From UMGS1590 sp900552455 (GTDB lineage Bacteria; Bacillota; Peptococcia; Peptococcales; Peptococcaceae): a stretch of 64,000 nt of DNA. Positions 55,689-63,563 of the stretch are shown here, one piece after another. A program made the position numbers and the translations under genes. Position 1 is the first letter of the stretch; each line of letters begins with the position of its first letter. The notes beneath the pieces are model-generated. The model made no database searches and was not told where the DNA came from. It was given only the letters and a program-made list of their open reading frames with translations. The stretch covers positions 2,294,001-2,358,000 of the forward strand of contig OZ007004.1 in the NCBI GenBank assembly GCA_963931105.1, written 5' to 3'.

Positions 55689-56642
55689 TTACGCGTTCAC
55701 TTCCTGTGGCTTCTGATAAAGGGCTTCGATGAAGCGCACGGTCTTGGAGGTGTTGCGCAGAACGACGGTGTGGGTCTTGACGCGGTCGCCAAGATTCTGC
55801 ACGCCGCTGAGGACGTCGCCGTTGGTGACGCCGGTGGCGATGAACATGACGTCGTCGGCGCTGACAAGGTCGTTGAGATTGTAGACCTGGTTGACGTCGG
55901 CGTGGCCCATGGCTTCCATGCGGCGGACCTGTTCGTCGTTCTCCGGAACGAGTCGGCCTTGCATGTCGCCGCCGAGGCATTTCACAGCGGCTGCTGCGAG
56001 CACGCCTTCTGGTGCGCCGCCGATGCCGAGGATCATGTCGATGGCGCCGGTGTCCATGGCGACGGTGAGGGCTGGTGCGACGTCGCCGTCGGTGATGAGC
56101 TTGACCTTGGCGCCGAGGGCTTTGCAGGCCTGCTTGATGTGTTCGTGGCGTTCACGATCGAGGAGGCAGACGGTCATTTCGCTGACGTCCTTGCCGAGAG
56201 CGGCTGCGACGTTCTTGAGATTTTCTTCGACGGTCTTGTCGATGTCGATGGCGCCTTTGGCGCGTGGGCCGACGATGATCTTATCCATGTACATATCTGG
56301 CGCATGGAGCAGGCCGCCAGCTTCGGCAACGGCCATCACGGCGATGGCGCCTGGCTGGTTTTTCGCGGTGAGGTTGGTGCCTTCCAGCGGGTCGACGGCA
56401 ATGTCGACTTCGGTGCCACCGAGGCCGACCTTTTCGCCGATGTAGAGCATTGGCGCTTCGTCCATTTCCCCTTCGCCGATGACGACGGTGCCGGAGATGT
56501 GGATGGTGTCAAACATTTTGCGCATGGCTTCTACGGCTGCGCCGTCGGCAGAATTTTTCTCCATGCGGCCGATCCATTTGGCGCAGTTGATCGCTGCAGC
56601 TTCGGTGACGCGGGCAAATTCAATAACGAGATCTCTTTCCAT
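55689..56642 (-). CDS. glpX: Class II fructose-1,6-bisphosphatase (GlpX)
   Basis: A 317-residue lithium-sensitive phosphatase-fold enzyme that hydrolyses fructose-1,6-bisphosphate in gluconeogenesis. Motifs: GRMEKNSADGAAVEAMRKM, VVIGEGEMDEAPMLYIGEKVG (metal-binding glutamates), VDIAVDPLEGT (the D-P-L-E-G-T signature), and ILGIGGAPEGVLAAAA. It follows fba by 15 bp, so aldolase and phosphatase are made together. Confidence 0.96.
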   Translation of the reverse strand: MERDLVIEFARVTEAAAINCAKWIGRMEKNSADGAAVEAMRKMFDTIHISGTVVIGEGEMDEAPMLYIGEKVGLGGTEVDIAVDPLEGTNLTAKNQPGAIAVMAVAEAGGLLHAPDMYMDKIIVGPRAKGAIDIDKTVEENLKNVAAALGKDVSEMTVCLLDRERHEHIKQACKALGAKVKLITDGDVAPALTVAMDTGAIDMILGIGGAPEGVLAAAAVKCLGGDMQGRLVPENDEQVRRMEAMGHADVNQVYNLNDLVSADDVMFIATGVTNGDVLSGVQNLGDRVKTHTVVLRNTSKTVRFIEALYQKPQEVNA

Positions 56643-56657
56643 TTCTCAGTCGCCTCC

Positions 56658-57512
56658 TCACGCTTTGCCGTTGGAGCCGAAGATGCGGATCTTTTCGGCG
56701 ACGCGTTCTGCCATTTTTTCACGGGCTGGGCCGAGGATCTTGCGTGGGTCGATCTCATTTGGCTTGGCAGCGAGCACTTCGCGCACGCCATCGGTGAAGG
56801 CTTCGCGCAGGTTGGTGTCGATGTTGATCTTGCGGACGCCGCGTTTTACGGCTTCGCGCAGGGCTTCATCAGGCACGCCGGAGGAGCCGTGGAGCACGAG
56901 CGGAATCTGCACGCGTTCCTTGATCTGGCTGAGGCGTTCAAAATCGAGCTTTGGTTCGCCCTTGTACTGACCGTGTGCGGTGCCGATGGCGACGGCGAGG
57001 GAACGGATGCCGGTCTGCTGGACGAAGTATTCTGCTTCGGCAGGATCGGTGAAGGTGGCTTCGCGTTCGCTGACGGTGACGTTGTCTTCGGTGCCGCCGA
57101 TCTTGCCGAGCTCTGCTTCAACGGAGATGCCGAGTGGGCGGGCGACGCTGAGAATCTGATTGGTGACGGCGATGTTTTCTTCCAGCGGATGCTTGGACCA
57201 GTCGATCATGACGGAGGTGAAACCGTTACCGATGCACTGGATGACCTGGTCAAAGCTGGTGCCGTGGTCGAGATGCAGCGCCACTGGCACGGTGGATGCT
57301 TCGGCGGCGGTCTTGACGAGGGAAACGATGTAGTTCAGCCCGGCGTATTTGATCGCGCCCTGGCTGGCCTGGATGATGACCGGAGACTTTTCGGCTTCGG
57401 CAGCCATCATGATGGCCTGGACGATTTCCATGTTGTTGCAGTTAAAGGCACCGACTGCATAGCCGCCTTCTTCGGCAGCAGTCAGAAGGGTGTCAACGTT
57501 TACGAGTGGCAT
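56658..57512 (-). CDS. fba: Class II fructose-bisphosphate aldolase
   Basis: A 284-residue zinc aldolase splitting or forming fructose-1,6-bisphosphate. YAVGAFNCNNMEIVQAIMMAAEAEKSPVIIQAS is the conserved start, VPVALHLDHGTSFDQVIQCIGNGFTSVMIDWS has the zinc/phosphate residues, AVAIGTAHGQYKGEPKLDF and PLVLHGSSGVPDEALREAVKRGVRKINIDTN hold further histidine and phosphate ligands. The ATG follows AAGGAGG. It is 26 bp downstream of argS. Confidence 0.97.
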   Translation of the reverse strand: MPLVNVDTLLTAAEEGGYAVGAFNCNNMEIVQAIMMAAEAEKSPVIIQASQGAIKYAGLNYIVSLVKTAAEASTVPVALHLDHGTSFDQVIQCIGNGFTSVMIDWSKHPLEENIAVTNQILSVARPLGISVEAELGKIGGTEDNVTVSEREATFTDPAEAEYFVQQTGIRSLAVAIGTAHGQYKGEPKLDFERLSQIKERVQIPLVLHGSSGVPDEALREAVKRGVRKINIDTNLREAFTDGVREVLAAKPNEIDPRKILGPAREKMAERVAEKIRIFGSNGKA

Positions 57513-57538
57513 GATAAAATTCCTCCTTGAAATTTGAT

Positions 57539-59212
57539 TTACATACGTTCAGGGGCAGAAAGGCCCAAAAGCGTCAGCACATTGCGCAGCGTGATGCGGG
57601 TGCAGTCGACAAGCGCCAGACGCGCGTCACGCAGGGCTGCATCGTCGGTGAGGACCTTGCAGCTGTTGTAGAAGCTGTGGAAGGCATTGGCCAGTTCCTT
57701 GGCATAATAGGCGAGATGGTATGGCGCGAGCTCGCGGGCAGCGTCGGCGACCTCCTGCGGCCATTCGGCGAGCTTGCGGATGAGCACACGCTCGTTTTCC
57801 TCTGTGAGCAGAGAAAGATCGACGTCAGCGGCCTTTGGCGTCTCCCCGCCAGCGACGGAGAGAATGCTGCAGATGCGCGCGTGGGCGTACTGCACATAAT
57901 AGACAGGGTTGTCGCTGGATTCGGCCTTGGCGAGGTCGAGGTCAAAATCGAGGGCAGAATCCGGGCTGCGCATGATGAAGAAGAAGCGCGCCGCTTCCTT
58001 GCCAACCTCTTCGATCAGCTCGTCCAGCGTGACGTATTTGCCGCTGCGCTTGCTCATCTTGACGATCTCGCCGCCGCGATAGAGACGCACGAGCTGCATG
58101 AGGATGACGGTGATATCGTCGCCGTCGTAGCCCAGCGCCGTCATCGCGCCCTTGAGACGGGCGACGTGGCCGTGGTGGTCGGCGCCCCAGATGTTGATCA
58201 GACGCTTGTAGCCGCGCTCAAATTTGTCGCGATGGTAGGCGATGTCCGCAGCGAAATAGGTTGGCGTGCCGTTGGAGCGCACCAGGACCTCGTCCTTTTC
58301 CTCGCCCCAGTCGGTGGCGCGCAGCCACTGAGCGCCGTCTTTTTCGTAGACAACTCCCTTTTCGCGTAGGATATCCACCACCTCGTGGACGCTGCCGGCG
58401 TCATGCAGGCTCTGTTCACTGAACCAGTTGTCGAAGACGACGCCGAAGTTTTCAAGGCTGCCGCGGATGCCGGCGACCTTTTCCTTGAGGGCGTAGTTTT
58501 TCATCAGCTCGCGGCGTTCTGCCTCTGGCAAGTCGACGAGGGATTCGCCCTTTTCATCGAGCAGGCGCTGAGCGGTGGCGATGATGTCCTTGCCGTGGTA
58601 GCCGTCCTCTGGAATCTGATAGTCGTCGCGCCCGAGGAGCTCGAAATAGCGCGCCTCCACAGATTTGCCGAGGTTTTCCACCTGATTGCCGGCGTCGTTG
58701 ATGTAGTATTCCTTGTCGCAGACATAGCCGGCTTCGTTCAACACAGCCGCCAGCGTATCGCCGAGGGCGCCGCCGCGGGCATTGCCCATGTGCAAGAGCC
58801 CCGTCGGATTGGCGCTGACAAATTCCACCTGCACATGCTCGCCGCCGCCGGCGTTCGACTTGCCGTAGTCGGCGTCTTCCTCCTGGATGGCAGGAAGCAC
58901 GCGGTTCAGCCAGCCTGGAACGAGGTAGAAATTGATAAAGCCCGGTCCGGCGATCTCCACGCGCTCCACGAGTCCCGGCAGATCGATGCCGCCGACGATG
59001 GCTTCGGCGATCTTGCGCGGATTCTGGCGCAGGATGCGCGTCAGCTGCATGGCGAGGTTCGTCGAGAAATCGCCGTTCTTTTCATCCTTCGGCGTCTCGA
59101 TGACAAAGTCCGGCAGCTCCGCCTCTGGCAGCGTACCTGCAGCCATCGCCTGCGTGCAGGCTGCGGCAACGCCCTGGCGCAGCGCCGATTGTGTTTCTTC
59201 AATAATGTTCAA
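57539..59212 (-). CDS. argS: Arginyl-tRNA synthetase
   Basis: A 557-residue class I aminoacyl-tRNA synthetase charging tRNA-Arg. An N-terminal Add-1 tRNA-recognition domain (about 1-110) precedes the catalytic core with ANPTGLLHMGNARGGALGD (HIGH variant HMGN), and VKMSKRSGKYVTLDEL (KMSK). The C-terminal DALR anticodon-binding domain ends LRNVLTLLGLSAPERM. I start it at a TTG (59212, NIIEETQ), 7 bp after GGAGG; the longer frame upstream is leader DNA. It is the first gene of an argS-fba-glpX operon. Confidence 0.95.
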   Translation of the reverse strand: MNIIEETQSALRQGVAAACTQAMAAGTLPEAELPDFVIETPKDEKNGDFSTNLAMQLTRILRQNPRKIAEAIVGGIDLPGLVERVEIAGPGFINFYLVPGWLNRVLPAIQEEDADYGKSNAGGGEHVQVEFVSANPTGLLHMGNARGGALGDTLAAVLNEAGYVCDKEYYINDAGNQVENLGKSVEARYFELLGRDDYQIPEDGYHGKDIIATAQRLLDEKGESLVDLPEAERRELMKNYALKEKVAGIRGSLENFGVVFDNWFSEQSLHDAGSVHEVVDILREKGVVYEKDGAQWLRATDWGEEKDEVLVRSNGTPTYFAADIAYHRDKFERGYKRLINIWGADHHGHVARLKGAMTALGYDGDDITVILMQLVRLYRGGEIVKMSKRSGKYVTLDELIEEVGKEAARFFFIMRSPDSALDFDLDLAKAESSDNPVYYVQYAHARICSILSVAGGETPKAADVDLSLLTEENERVLIRKLAEWPQEVADAARELAPYHLAYYAKELANAFHSFYNSCKVLTDDAALRDARLALVDCTRITLRNVLTLLGLSAPERM

Positions 59213-59301
59213 TAGGATGCCTCCCTTGTTCATGTGTATGATCATCGCTCCGGCAGCGCCGGGCGGTTTGCTCATGCTGGTATATACACATACCCATCTA
59301 A

Positions 59302-59330
59302 ATATTACCACACCGCAGGGGTGTGGTCAA
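59302..59330 (-). promoter_or_regulatory. argS-fba-glpX promoter with palindromic operator in the spacer
   Basis: On the minus strand TTGACC (59325-59330), 17 bp and TAATAT (59302-59307) give a strong promoter. The whole spacer is an inverted repeat, CCACACC (59308-59314) and GGTGTGG (59320-59326) around 5 bp. A repressor bound there would block polymerase directly. Confidence 0.75.
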
Positions 59331-59362
59331 ATAAAATAAGCCCCCGTCCTTGCAGACAGGGG
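59331..59362 (-). terminator. Terminator just upstream of the argS promoter
   Basis: On the minus strand CCCCTGTC and GGACGGGG around a short loop (59342-59362) are followed by TTATTTTATTT. It probably ends read-through transcription from murE, or a small RNA within the gap. Confidence 0.65.
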
Positions 59363-59457
59363 AATTTGGCGGAGCGTGGCGACGACGCATGCTCGCGCTG
59401 TGCAGCGACAAGCCTCTCTACAAACAAAGAACCTATTTGATCGATCGCCAGAAAAAG

Positions 59458-59741
59458 CGTGCCACTTGTGCAGATCTTTTCTCAAACTTATTTTCAGATC
59501 ATCCACAGGAACAACGAGTTATATTCGCACTCACGAGTAATATATAACTCATTTTTTCCTATAGTATTTTGAAAACATTTTTCTCTTAGAAAGTGGCACA
59601 CAAAAACAGAAAAATCCGTAAAAATGCGTCAACGGAGCGGTTTTCAGGCTGTGCCACACCACACACGACTGGCACAGCACCGGCACATTCTGGCACAGTT
59701 AACGTTACCAATCTGTGCCGGAGTGTGCCAAGCCTGTGCCA
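59458..59741. repeat. Cluster of TGGCACA/TGTGCCA heptamers forming a large imperfect palindrome
   Basis: Six exact heptamers (59594, 59650, 59670, 59691, 59724, 59735) and three near copies (59458, 59681, 59714) occur in under 300 bp. At 59670/59681/59691 they point one way and at 59714/59724/59735 the other, both phased at 10-11 bp, so 59670-59741 is a long imperfect dyad with a stem that can pair over about 27 bp. It has no T run after it. It could be protein binding sites on one DNA face, or a REP-like element. Confidence 0.75.
59516..59557 (+). terminator. Plus-strand terminator-like hairpin without an assigned gene
   Basis: GAGTTATAT (59516-59524) pairs perfectly with ATATAACTC (59542-59550); an inner ACTC/GAGT also pairs, and six Ts follow (59552-59557). 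The only upstream plus-strand DNA is the gap itself, so it may end an unannotated small RNA. Confidence 0.5.
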
Positions 59742-59781
59742 CTATCATCCATTGTCAATCTATGTTTTCAAATAACTTCCT

Positions 59782-61311
59782 TCATTCACAAAAATACACC
59801 GACGCCTGCGCGCCGTCTTTGTCGCGCTCGGCGATGGCTGCTTCTGCCAGAGGCAGATCACCGGCGTAAGGCTCTGGGCCGTTCGGCCCCTTCTGCGCGG
59901 TCTCGCTGCCTTTGCCGAGGATGAGCACGACGGTGCCTGCCGGCGCAGAAAGGAGGGCGTCGCGGATGCCTGCTGCCCGGTCGTCGAGGGAAACGACAGG
60001 CGTCTCCTGGGTGAAATGGCTGATGATTTCGGCGTTGATATCGAGCACCTGCTCCTTCGCCGGATCGTCCGGCACGAGGTAGACGCGCGCGCCTTCCTGG
60101 CTCACGATCTTGCCGAGATCGCTGCGGCGGCTCTGGGCCTTGCTGCCCGGCGCGCCAAAGACGAACCACAGCGGCGCGTCGGGATATTCGACGTGCACCG
60201 TCTCGATGACCTTGCGGAAGCTGATGTCGTTGTGGGCGTAGTCGATGATCGCGGTGACGCCGTCCTGGCTGTGGCGATAGATCATGTGGCCGGCGAAATG
60301 CACCTGGGCCAGCACGCGCGCGATGGTCTCCACCGAAACGCCGAGGTTGAGGGCAACCGTCGCTGCTGCCAGGGCATTTTCGACGTTGAAGATGCCCTTC
60401 ATGGCGGTGGTCAGATGGTGGGTTTCGCCTGCGGCGTGGAGATCGAAAGCCATGCCTTCCTTGTCGGAAGCGATGTGCTCAGCGCGATACTGGGCCTCGC
60501 CCTCCACGGCGAAGGTCGTGACCTGTTCGCACTGGGCGGCTGCGCGCTGGATATCGGCAAAGCGGTCGCTGTTCGGATTGATGTAGGCGTGACGCGTGAC
60601 CTTGAACAGCAAGAGCTTGGAGGAGAAATAATCCTCAAAATCCGGATGCTCGATGTCGCTGATGTGGTCCGGCGCGATGTTCAGAAACACGCCGTCGTCA
60701 AAATGGATGCCGCCGACGCGGTGGTATTTCAGCGCCTGGCTGGAAACCTCGACGATCATGCGCGCCAGGCCATTTTCCACGGCGTCGTCGAGATAGCGAT
60801 AGAGATCGATGTTTTCCGGCGTCGTCAGCTGAGCCGGCGCGTCGATCTTGCCGTCGTAGATGCGCGTGGAAGACGTGAGCCCGCAGAGGGGCAGGCCCTT
60901 TTCGCGGGCGTCGGCGTCGAGAATGTCCTTTAAGAGGGTGACGGTCGTGGATTTTCCCTTGGTGCCGGTGACGCCGATCATGTGCAGTTTTTTCCATGGC
61001 GATTCAAAGAAAACATCGGCGGCGACAGCCAGCGCTCGACGGATATCGCTGACGATGAGGGCCGTCAGGTCCTCGCCTTCGTCAAAGGGGCGCACGGCAA
61101 GATAGGCCACTGCGCCAGCCTCTGCCGCTTTCGTGATGTAGCTCGGCTGGAAGGTCGCGCCCTTGCAGAGAAAGAGGCTGTTCGCCGTGCATTTGCGGGA
61201 ATCGTACTGGATGTCCTCGATGACGAGATCCGGATTGCCCTGCCACATGGTCAGGAGTCCTTCCTCGCGCAGACGCACGATAAATTCTGAGATTGGTATT
61301 CTATGGCTCAT
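59782..61311 (-). CDS. murE: UDP-N-acetylmuramyl-tripeptide synthetase (MurE-type Mur ligase)
   Basis: A 509-residue ATP-dependent ligase adding the third amino acid of the peptidoglycan stem. The N-terminal domain begins SEFIVRLREEGLLTM. The central ATPase has GVTGTKGKSTTVTLLKDIL (P-loop, near residue 112) and TTPENIDLYRYL. The C-terminal domain holds GHMIYRHSQDGVTAIIDYAHND and VYLVPDDPAKEQVLDIN. In the specificity position, diaminopimelate enzymes have DNPR; here DDPA is seen, closer to L-lysine-adding enzymes. The ATG at 61311 follows AAGGAGG and overlaps the prmA stop (ATGA). Confidence 0.9.
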   Translation of the reverse strand: MSHRIPISEFIVRLREEGLLTMWQGNPDLVIEDIQYDSRKCTANSLFLCKGATFQPSYITKAAEAGAVAYLAVRPFDEGEDLTALIVSDIRRALAVAADVFFESPWKKLHMIGVTGTKGKSTTVTLLKDILDADAREKGLPLCGLTSSTRIYDGKIDAPAQLTTPENIDLYRYLDDAVENGLARMIVEVSSQALKYHRVGGIHFDDGVFLNIAPDHISDIEHPDFEDYFSSKLLLFKVTRHAYINPNSDRFADIQRAAAQCEQVTTFAVEGEAQYRAEHIASDKEGMAFDLHAAGETHHLTTAMKGIFNVENALAAATVALNLGVSVETIARVLAQVHFAGHMIYRHSQDGVTAIIDYAHNDISFRKVIETVHVEYPDAPLWFVFGAPGSKAQSRRSDLGKIVSQEGARVYLVPDDPAKEQVLDINAEIISHFTQETPVVSLDDRAAGIRDALLSAPAGTVVLILGKGSETAQKGPNGPEPYAGDLPLAEAAIAERDKDGAQASVYFCE

Positions 61312-62243
61312 GCTTCTTCCTCCTTCATTTCTGCGAGAATCGCGCACCATTCGCCGTCCTCGCGCTGTTCGACGACGGCAAATCCTGCTGCCGCGAGCGC
61401 CTCGCGCACGTCTGCCGCGCGTGTGAGCAGCACGCCGGAGCAGAGAAAGCGTCCGTTAGGCTTGAGATGGCTGCGCAGATCCGGCACAAGCTTGAGGATC
61501 ACATCGGCGACAATGTTCGCGATGATGAGATCCGCTTCGCCGACGCAGCCGCGCAAAAGATCGCTCTTGTAGATCATCAGCTGGGAATTGTTGCGGGCGG
61601 CGTTCTGCACCGCAGCCCAGACCGCCACATCGTCGTAATCCATCGCATCCACACGTCCAGCGCCCAGCGCCCGCGCGGCGATCGCAAGGATGCCACTGCC
61701 GGTGCCGACGTCGAAAACGGTCATCTCCGGCGTGATCAGCTCCTCCAGCCAGGCCATGCACAGCGACGTCGTCTCATGCTCGCCGGTGCCGAAGGCCATG
61801 CCCGGATCGATGCGGATGACGATGTCTTCGGGATAATCTGGCTCGAGCCATTCCGGCACCACCTGGATGCGGCTGCCATAGTGCAGCACGTGGTAGTGCT
61901 CCTTCCAACTTTCGGACCAGTCCTCGTTTTCCACGCGCTGCTCCTGCCAGCTGCAGCTTTCGTCAATGCGCGCAAGCTCCGCTTCCACAGCGTCGCGCAG
62001 CGCCTTGTAGTCCGCCTGCCAGCCTTCGTTCATCTCAAAATAGCCCGAGACCTTGAGCTGCTCCCGCGCCAGGATATCCTCTGAAAACTCGTGGGCGTCC
62101 CAGTCGTCGCTTTCCACATGCTTGAGGATCGACTGCGGATCGTCCACCATCACACCGTTTGGGAAAGCCTCGTTAAAGAGCGCCGTCACAGCCTCCAACC
62201 CGCGGCGGCTCGCCAACACACACGTTACTTCCATCCAATCCAA
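61308..62243 (-). CDS. prmA: Ribosomal protein L11 methyltransferase
   Basis: A 311-residue SAM-dependent enzyme trimethylating ribosomal protein L11. The N-terminal L11-recognition domain starts DWMEVTCVLASRRGLEAVTALFNE, aligning with the usual MKWTEISV opening, which supports the TTG at 62243 over an ATG nine bases later. The methyltransferase domain has DPGMAFGTGEHETTSLCM, VFDVGTGSGILAIAARALGA and LIIANIVADVILKLVPDL. It is followed by murE with a 4-bp overlap. Confidence 0.93.
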   Translation of the reverse strand: MDWMEVTCVLASRRGLEAVTALFNEAFPNGVMVDDPQSILKHVESDDWDAHEFSEDILAREQLKVSGYFEMNEGWQADYKALRDAVEAELARIDESCSWQEQRVENEDWSESWKEHYHVLHYGSRIQVVPEWLEPDYPEDIVIRIDPGMAFGTGEHETTSLCMAWLEELITPEMTVFDVGTGSGILAIAARALGAGRVDAMDYDDVAVWAAVQNAARNNSQLMIYKSDLLRGCVGEADLIIANIVADVILKLVPDLRSHLKPNGRFLCSGVLLTRAADVREALAAAGFAVVEQREDGEWCAILAEMKEEEA

Positions 62244-62385
62244 AATATCACCTGAATTTCTATTGATTCGACGCAGCTGCGCCGTAAAATGTCACATACA
62301 CCCTTTAGGATACCAAAAACCCCGCGCCTTGTCATTGGATTTTCGCCGAAAATGCGCAGCCAGCAGCAAATTCTCCGTCAGCGCA

Positions 62386-63513
62386 TCAGATAAAGAGTTC
62401 AAACACCCAGTTCCCGAGGCTGCGTCCGACGTCAGTAAGGCGCAGCTGACCATCTTCCAGCACAAGCCAGCCGCGCTCGCGTCCTTCTGCCACAGCGTCA
62501 GGAAAAACGTCTGCGACATCCTCACCGTAAAGCGCGCGAAATGCTGCCAGCGAAAGCCCATCGTTCATGCGCAGCGCCATGAACACGCTCTCGCTCATCT
62601 GCTCGGCGCGCGTGAGCCGCTCCTCCGCCGCTGGCAGCAGCGCGCCGCTGGCGAGGGCGCGACAGTACGCGCCGAAGTCGGCGGTGTTCGTGCGGCGCAC
62701 CGGACGCTCCCAGCTCGTCGCACCAAGGCCGAGACCGAGATAATCGTCGAGCCGCCAGTACAGCTGGTTGTGCTGCGAGGCAAAGCCTGCTCGCGCGTAA
62801 TTCGAGATCTCATACTGCGCATAGCCAGCATCGCGCAGCCAGCCACGCTGCGCCGCAAACCAACGCGCCGCGCCGTCCTCGTCGACAGCTGGCAGCGTGC
62901 CGGCGTCCATGCGTCGCACGATCGCTGTGCCTTCCTCGGGAATGAGCTGGTAGAGGGAAAGATGCTGCGGCTCCAGGGCGATGGCCTGCGCGATTGTATC
63001 GCGCCACTGCGCCTCGCTCTGCCCCGGCAGGCCGTACATGAGATCGAGGTTCACATTCGTAAAGCCCGCTTCCCGCGCCAGCTGCACCGCCTCCTGCGCC
63101 TCCTGTGCCGTGTGAATGCGGCCGAGGGTCTGCAACAAGCCATCGTCAAAGCTCTGCACGCCGAAGGAAAGCCGATTCACACCGCCGTCTCCCAGCACAG
63201 CGAGCTTTTCCTGATCGACAGTGCCAGGATTGGCCTCGACGGTGAATTCCTCCACCCCAGCGAGATCGACACAGCGCGCCAGCGTCTGCAGCAGCGTTCG
63301 CAGCTCGTCTGCGGAAAGCGCCGTTGGCGTGCCGCCGCCGATGAAGATCGTCTGCGGATGCTGCCACCGTCCGCGCAGGCGCAGTCGCATCTCGGCGCAG
63401 AGCGCGTCCAGATACTGCGCCTTCTGAGCACTGTGACGCCCCGGGAAGGAGAGAAAATCGCAGTAGGCGCATTTCTGATCACAAAAGGGAATATGAATGT
63501 AAAGTCCGATCAT
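62386..63513 (-). CDS. hemW: Radical SAM heme chaperone HemW
   Basis: A 375-residue radical SAM protein: GLYIHIPFCDQKCAYCDFLSF with the CxxxCxxC cluster motif (near residue 10), TIFIGGGTPTALS, FTVEANPGTVDQEKL, LSFGVQSFDDGLLQTLGRIH and VNLDLMYGLPGQ. The HemW C-terminal domain follows. HemW delivers heme to client proteins and is often misnamed as oxygen-independent coproporphyrinogen oxidase. The ATG at 63513 follows AGGGGGT. It is downstream of lepA, a very common arrangement. Confidence 0.93.
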   Translation of the reverse strand: MIGLYIHIPFCDQKCAYCDFLSFPGRHSAQKAQYLDALCAEMRLRLRGRWQHPQTIFIGGGTPTALSADELRTLLQTLARCVDLAGVEEFTVEANPGTVDQEKLAVLGDGGVNRLSFGVQSFDDGLLQTLGRIHTAQEAQEAVQLAREAGFTNVNLDLMYGLPGQSEAQWRDTIAQAIALEPQHLSLYQLIPEEGTAIVRRMDAGTLPAVDEDGAARWFAAQRGWLRDAGYAQYEISNYARAGFASQHNQLYWRLDDYLGLGLGATSWERPVRRTNTADFGAYCRALASGALLPAAEERLTRAEQMSESVFMALRMNDGLSLAAFRALYGEDVADVFPDAVAEGRERGWLVLEDGQLRLTDVGRSLGNWVFELFI

Positions 63514-63525
63514 ATAAACCCCCTG

Positions 63526-63555
63526 AGAAAAAAACCGCTGTGCGAGACAGCGGTT
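63526..63555 (-). terminator. Terminator between lepA and hemW
   Basis: AACCGCTGT (63533-63541) pairs perfectly with ACAGCGGTT (63547-63555), followed on the minus strand by seven Ts running into the hemW ribosome site. hemW may depend on partial read-through. Confidence 0.8.
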
Positions 63556-63563
63556 CGTTGTCA

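Larger units (their letters stand above)
59213..59781. other. Gene-free repeat-rich stretch between murE and argS
   Basis: This 569-bp interval holds the argS leader and promoter with an embedded palindrome, a minus-strand terminator (59331-59362), a plus-strand terminator-like hairpin (59516-59557), and the TGGCACA repeat cluster (59458-59741). Short open frames exist but have no good ribosome sites and no recognisable protein features; I treat them as non-coding. Confidence 0.6.

Noticed and set aside
59491..59509. TCATCCACA resembling a DnaA box
   Set aside because: A single copy with one mismatch, no cluster, no dnaA/dnaN neighbours; not evidence of an origin.
59350..59547. 65-codon plus-strand open frame in the murE-argS gap
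   Set aside because: Starts at a TTG without a ribosome site, shows no recognisable protein pattern and overlaps terminator structures.
59594..59697. Sigma-54 promoter suggested by TGGCAC repeats
   Set aside because: None of the copies is followed at the required distance by TTGC(A/T), and no sigma-54 activator gene is nearby.
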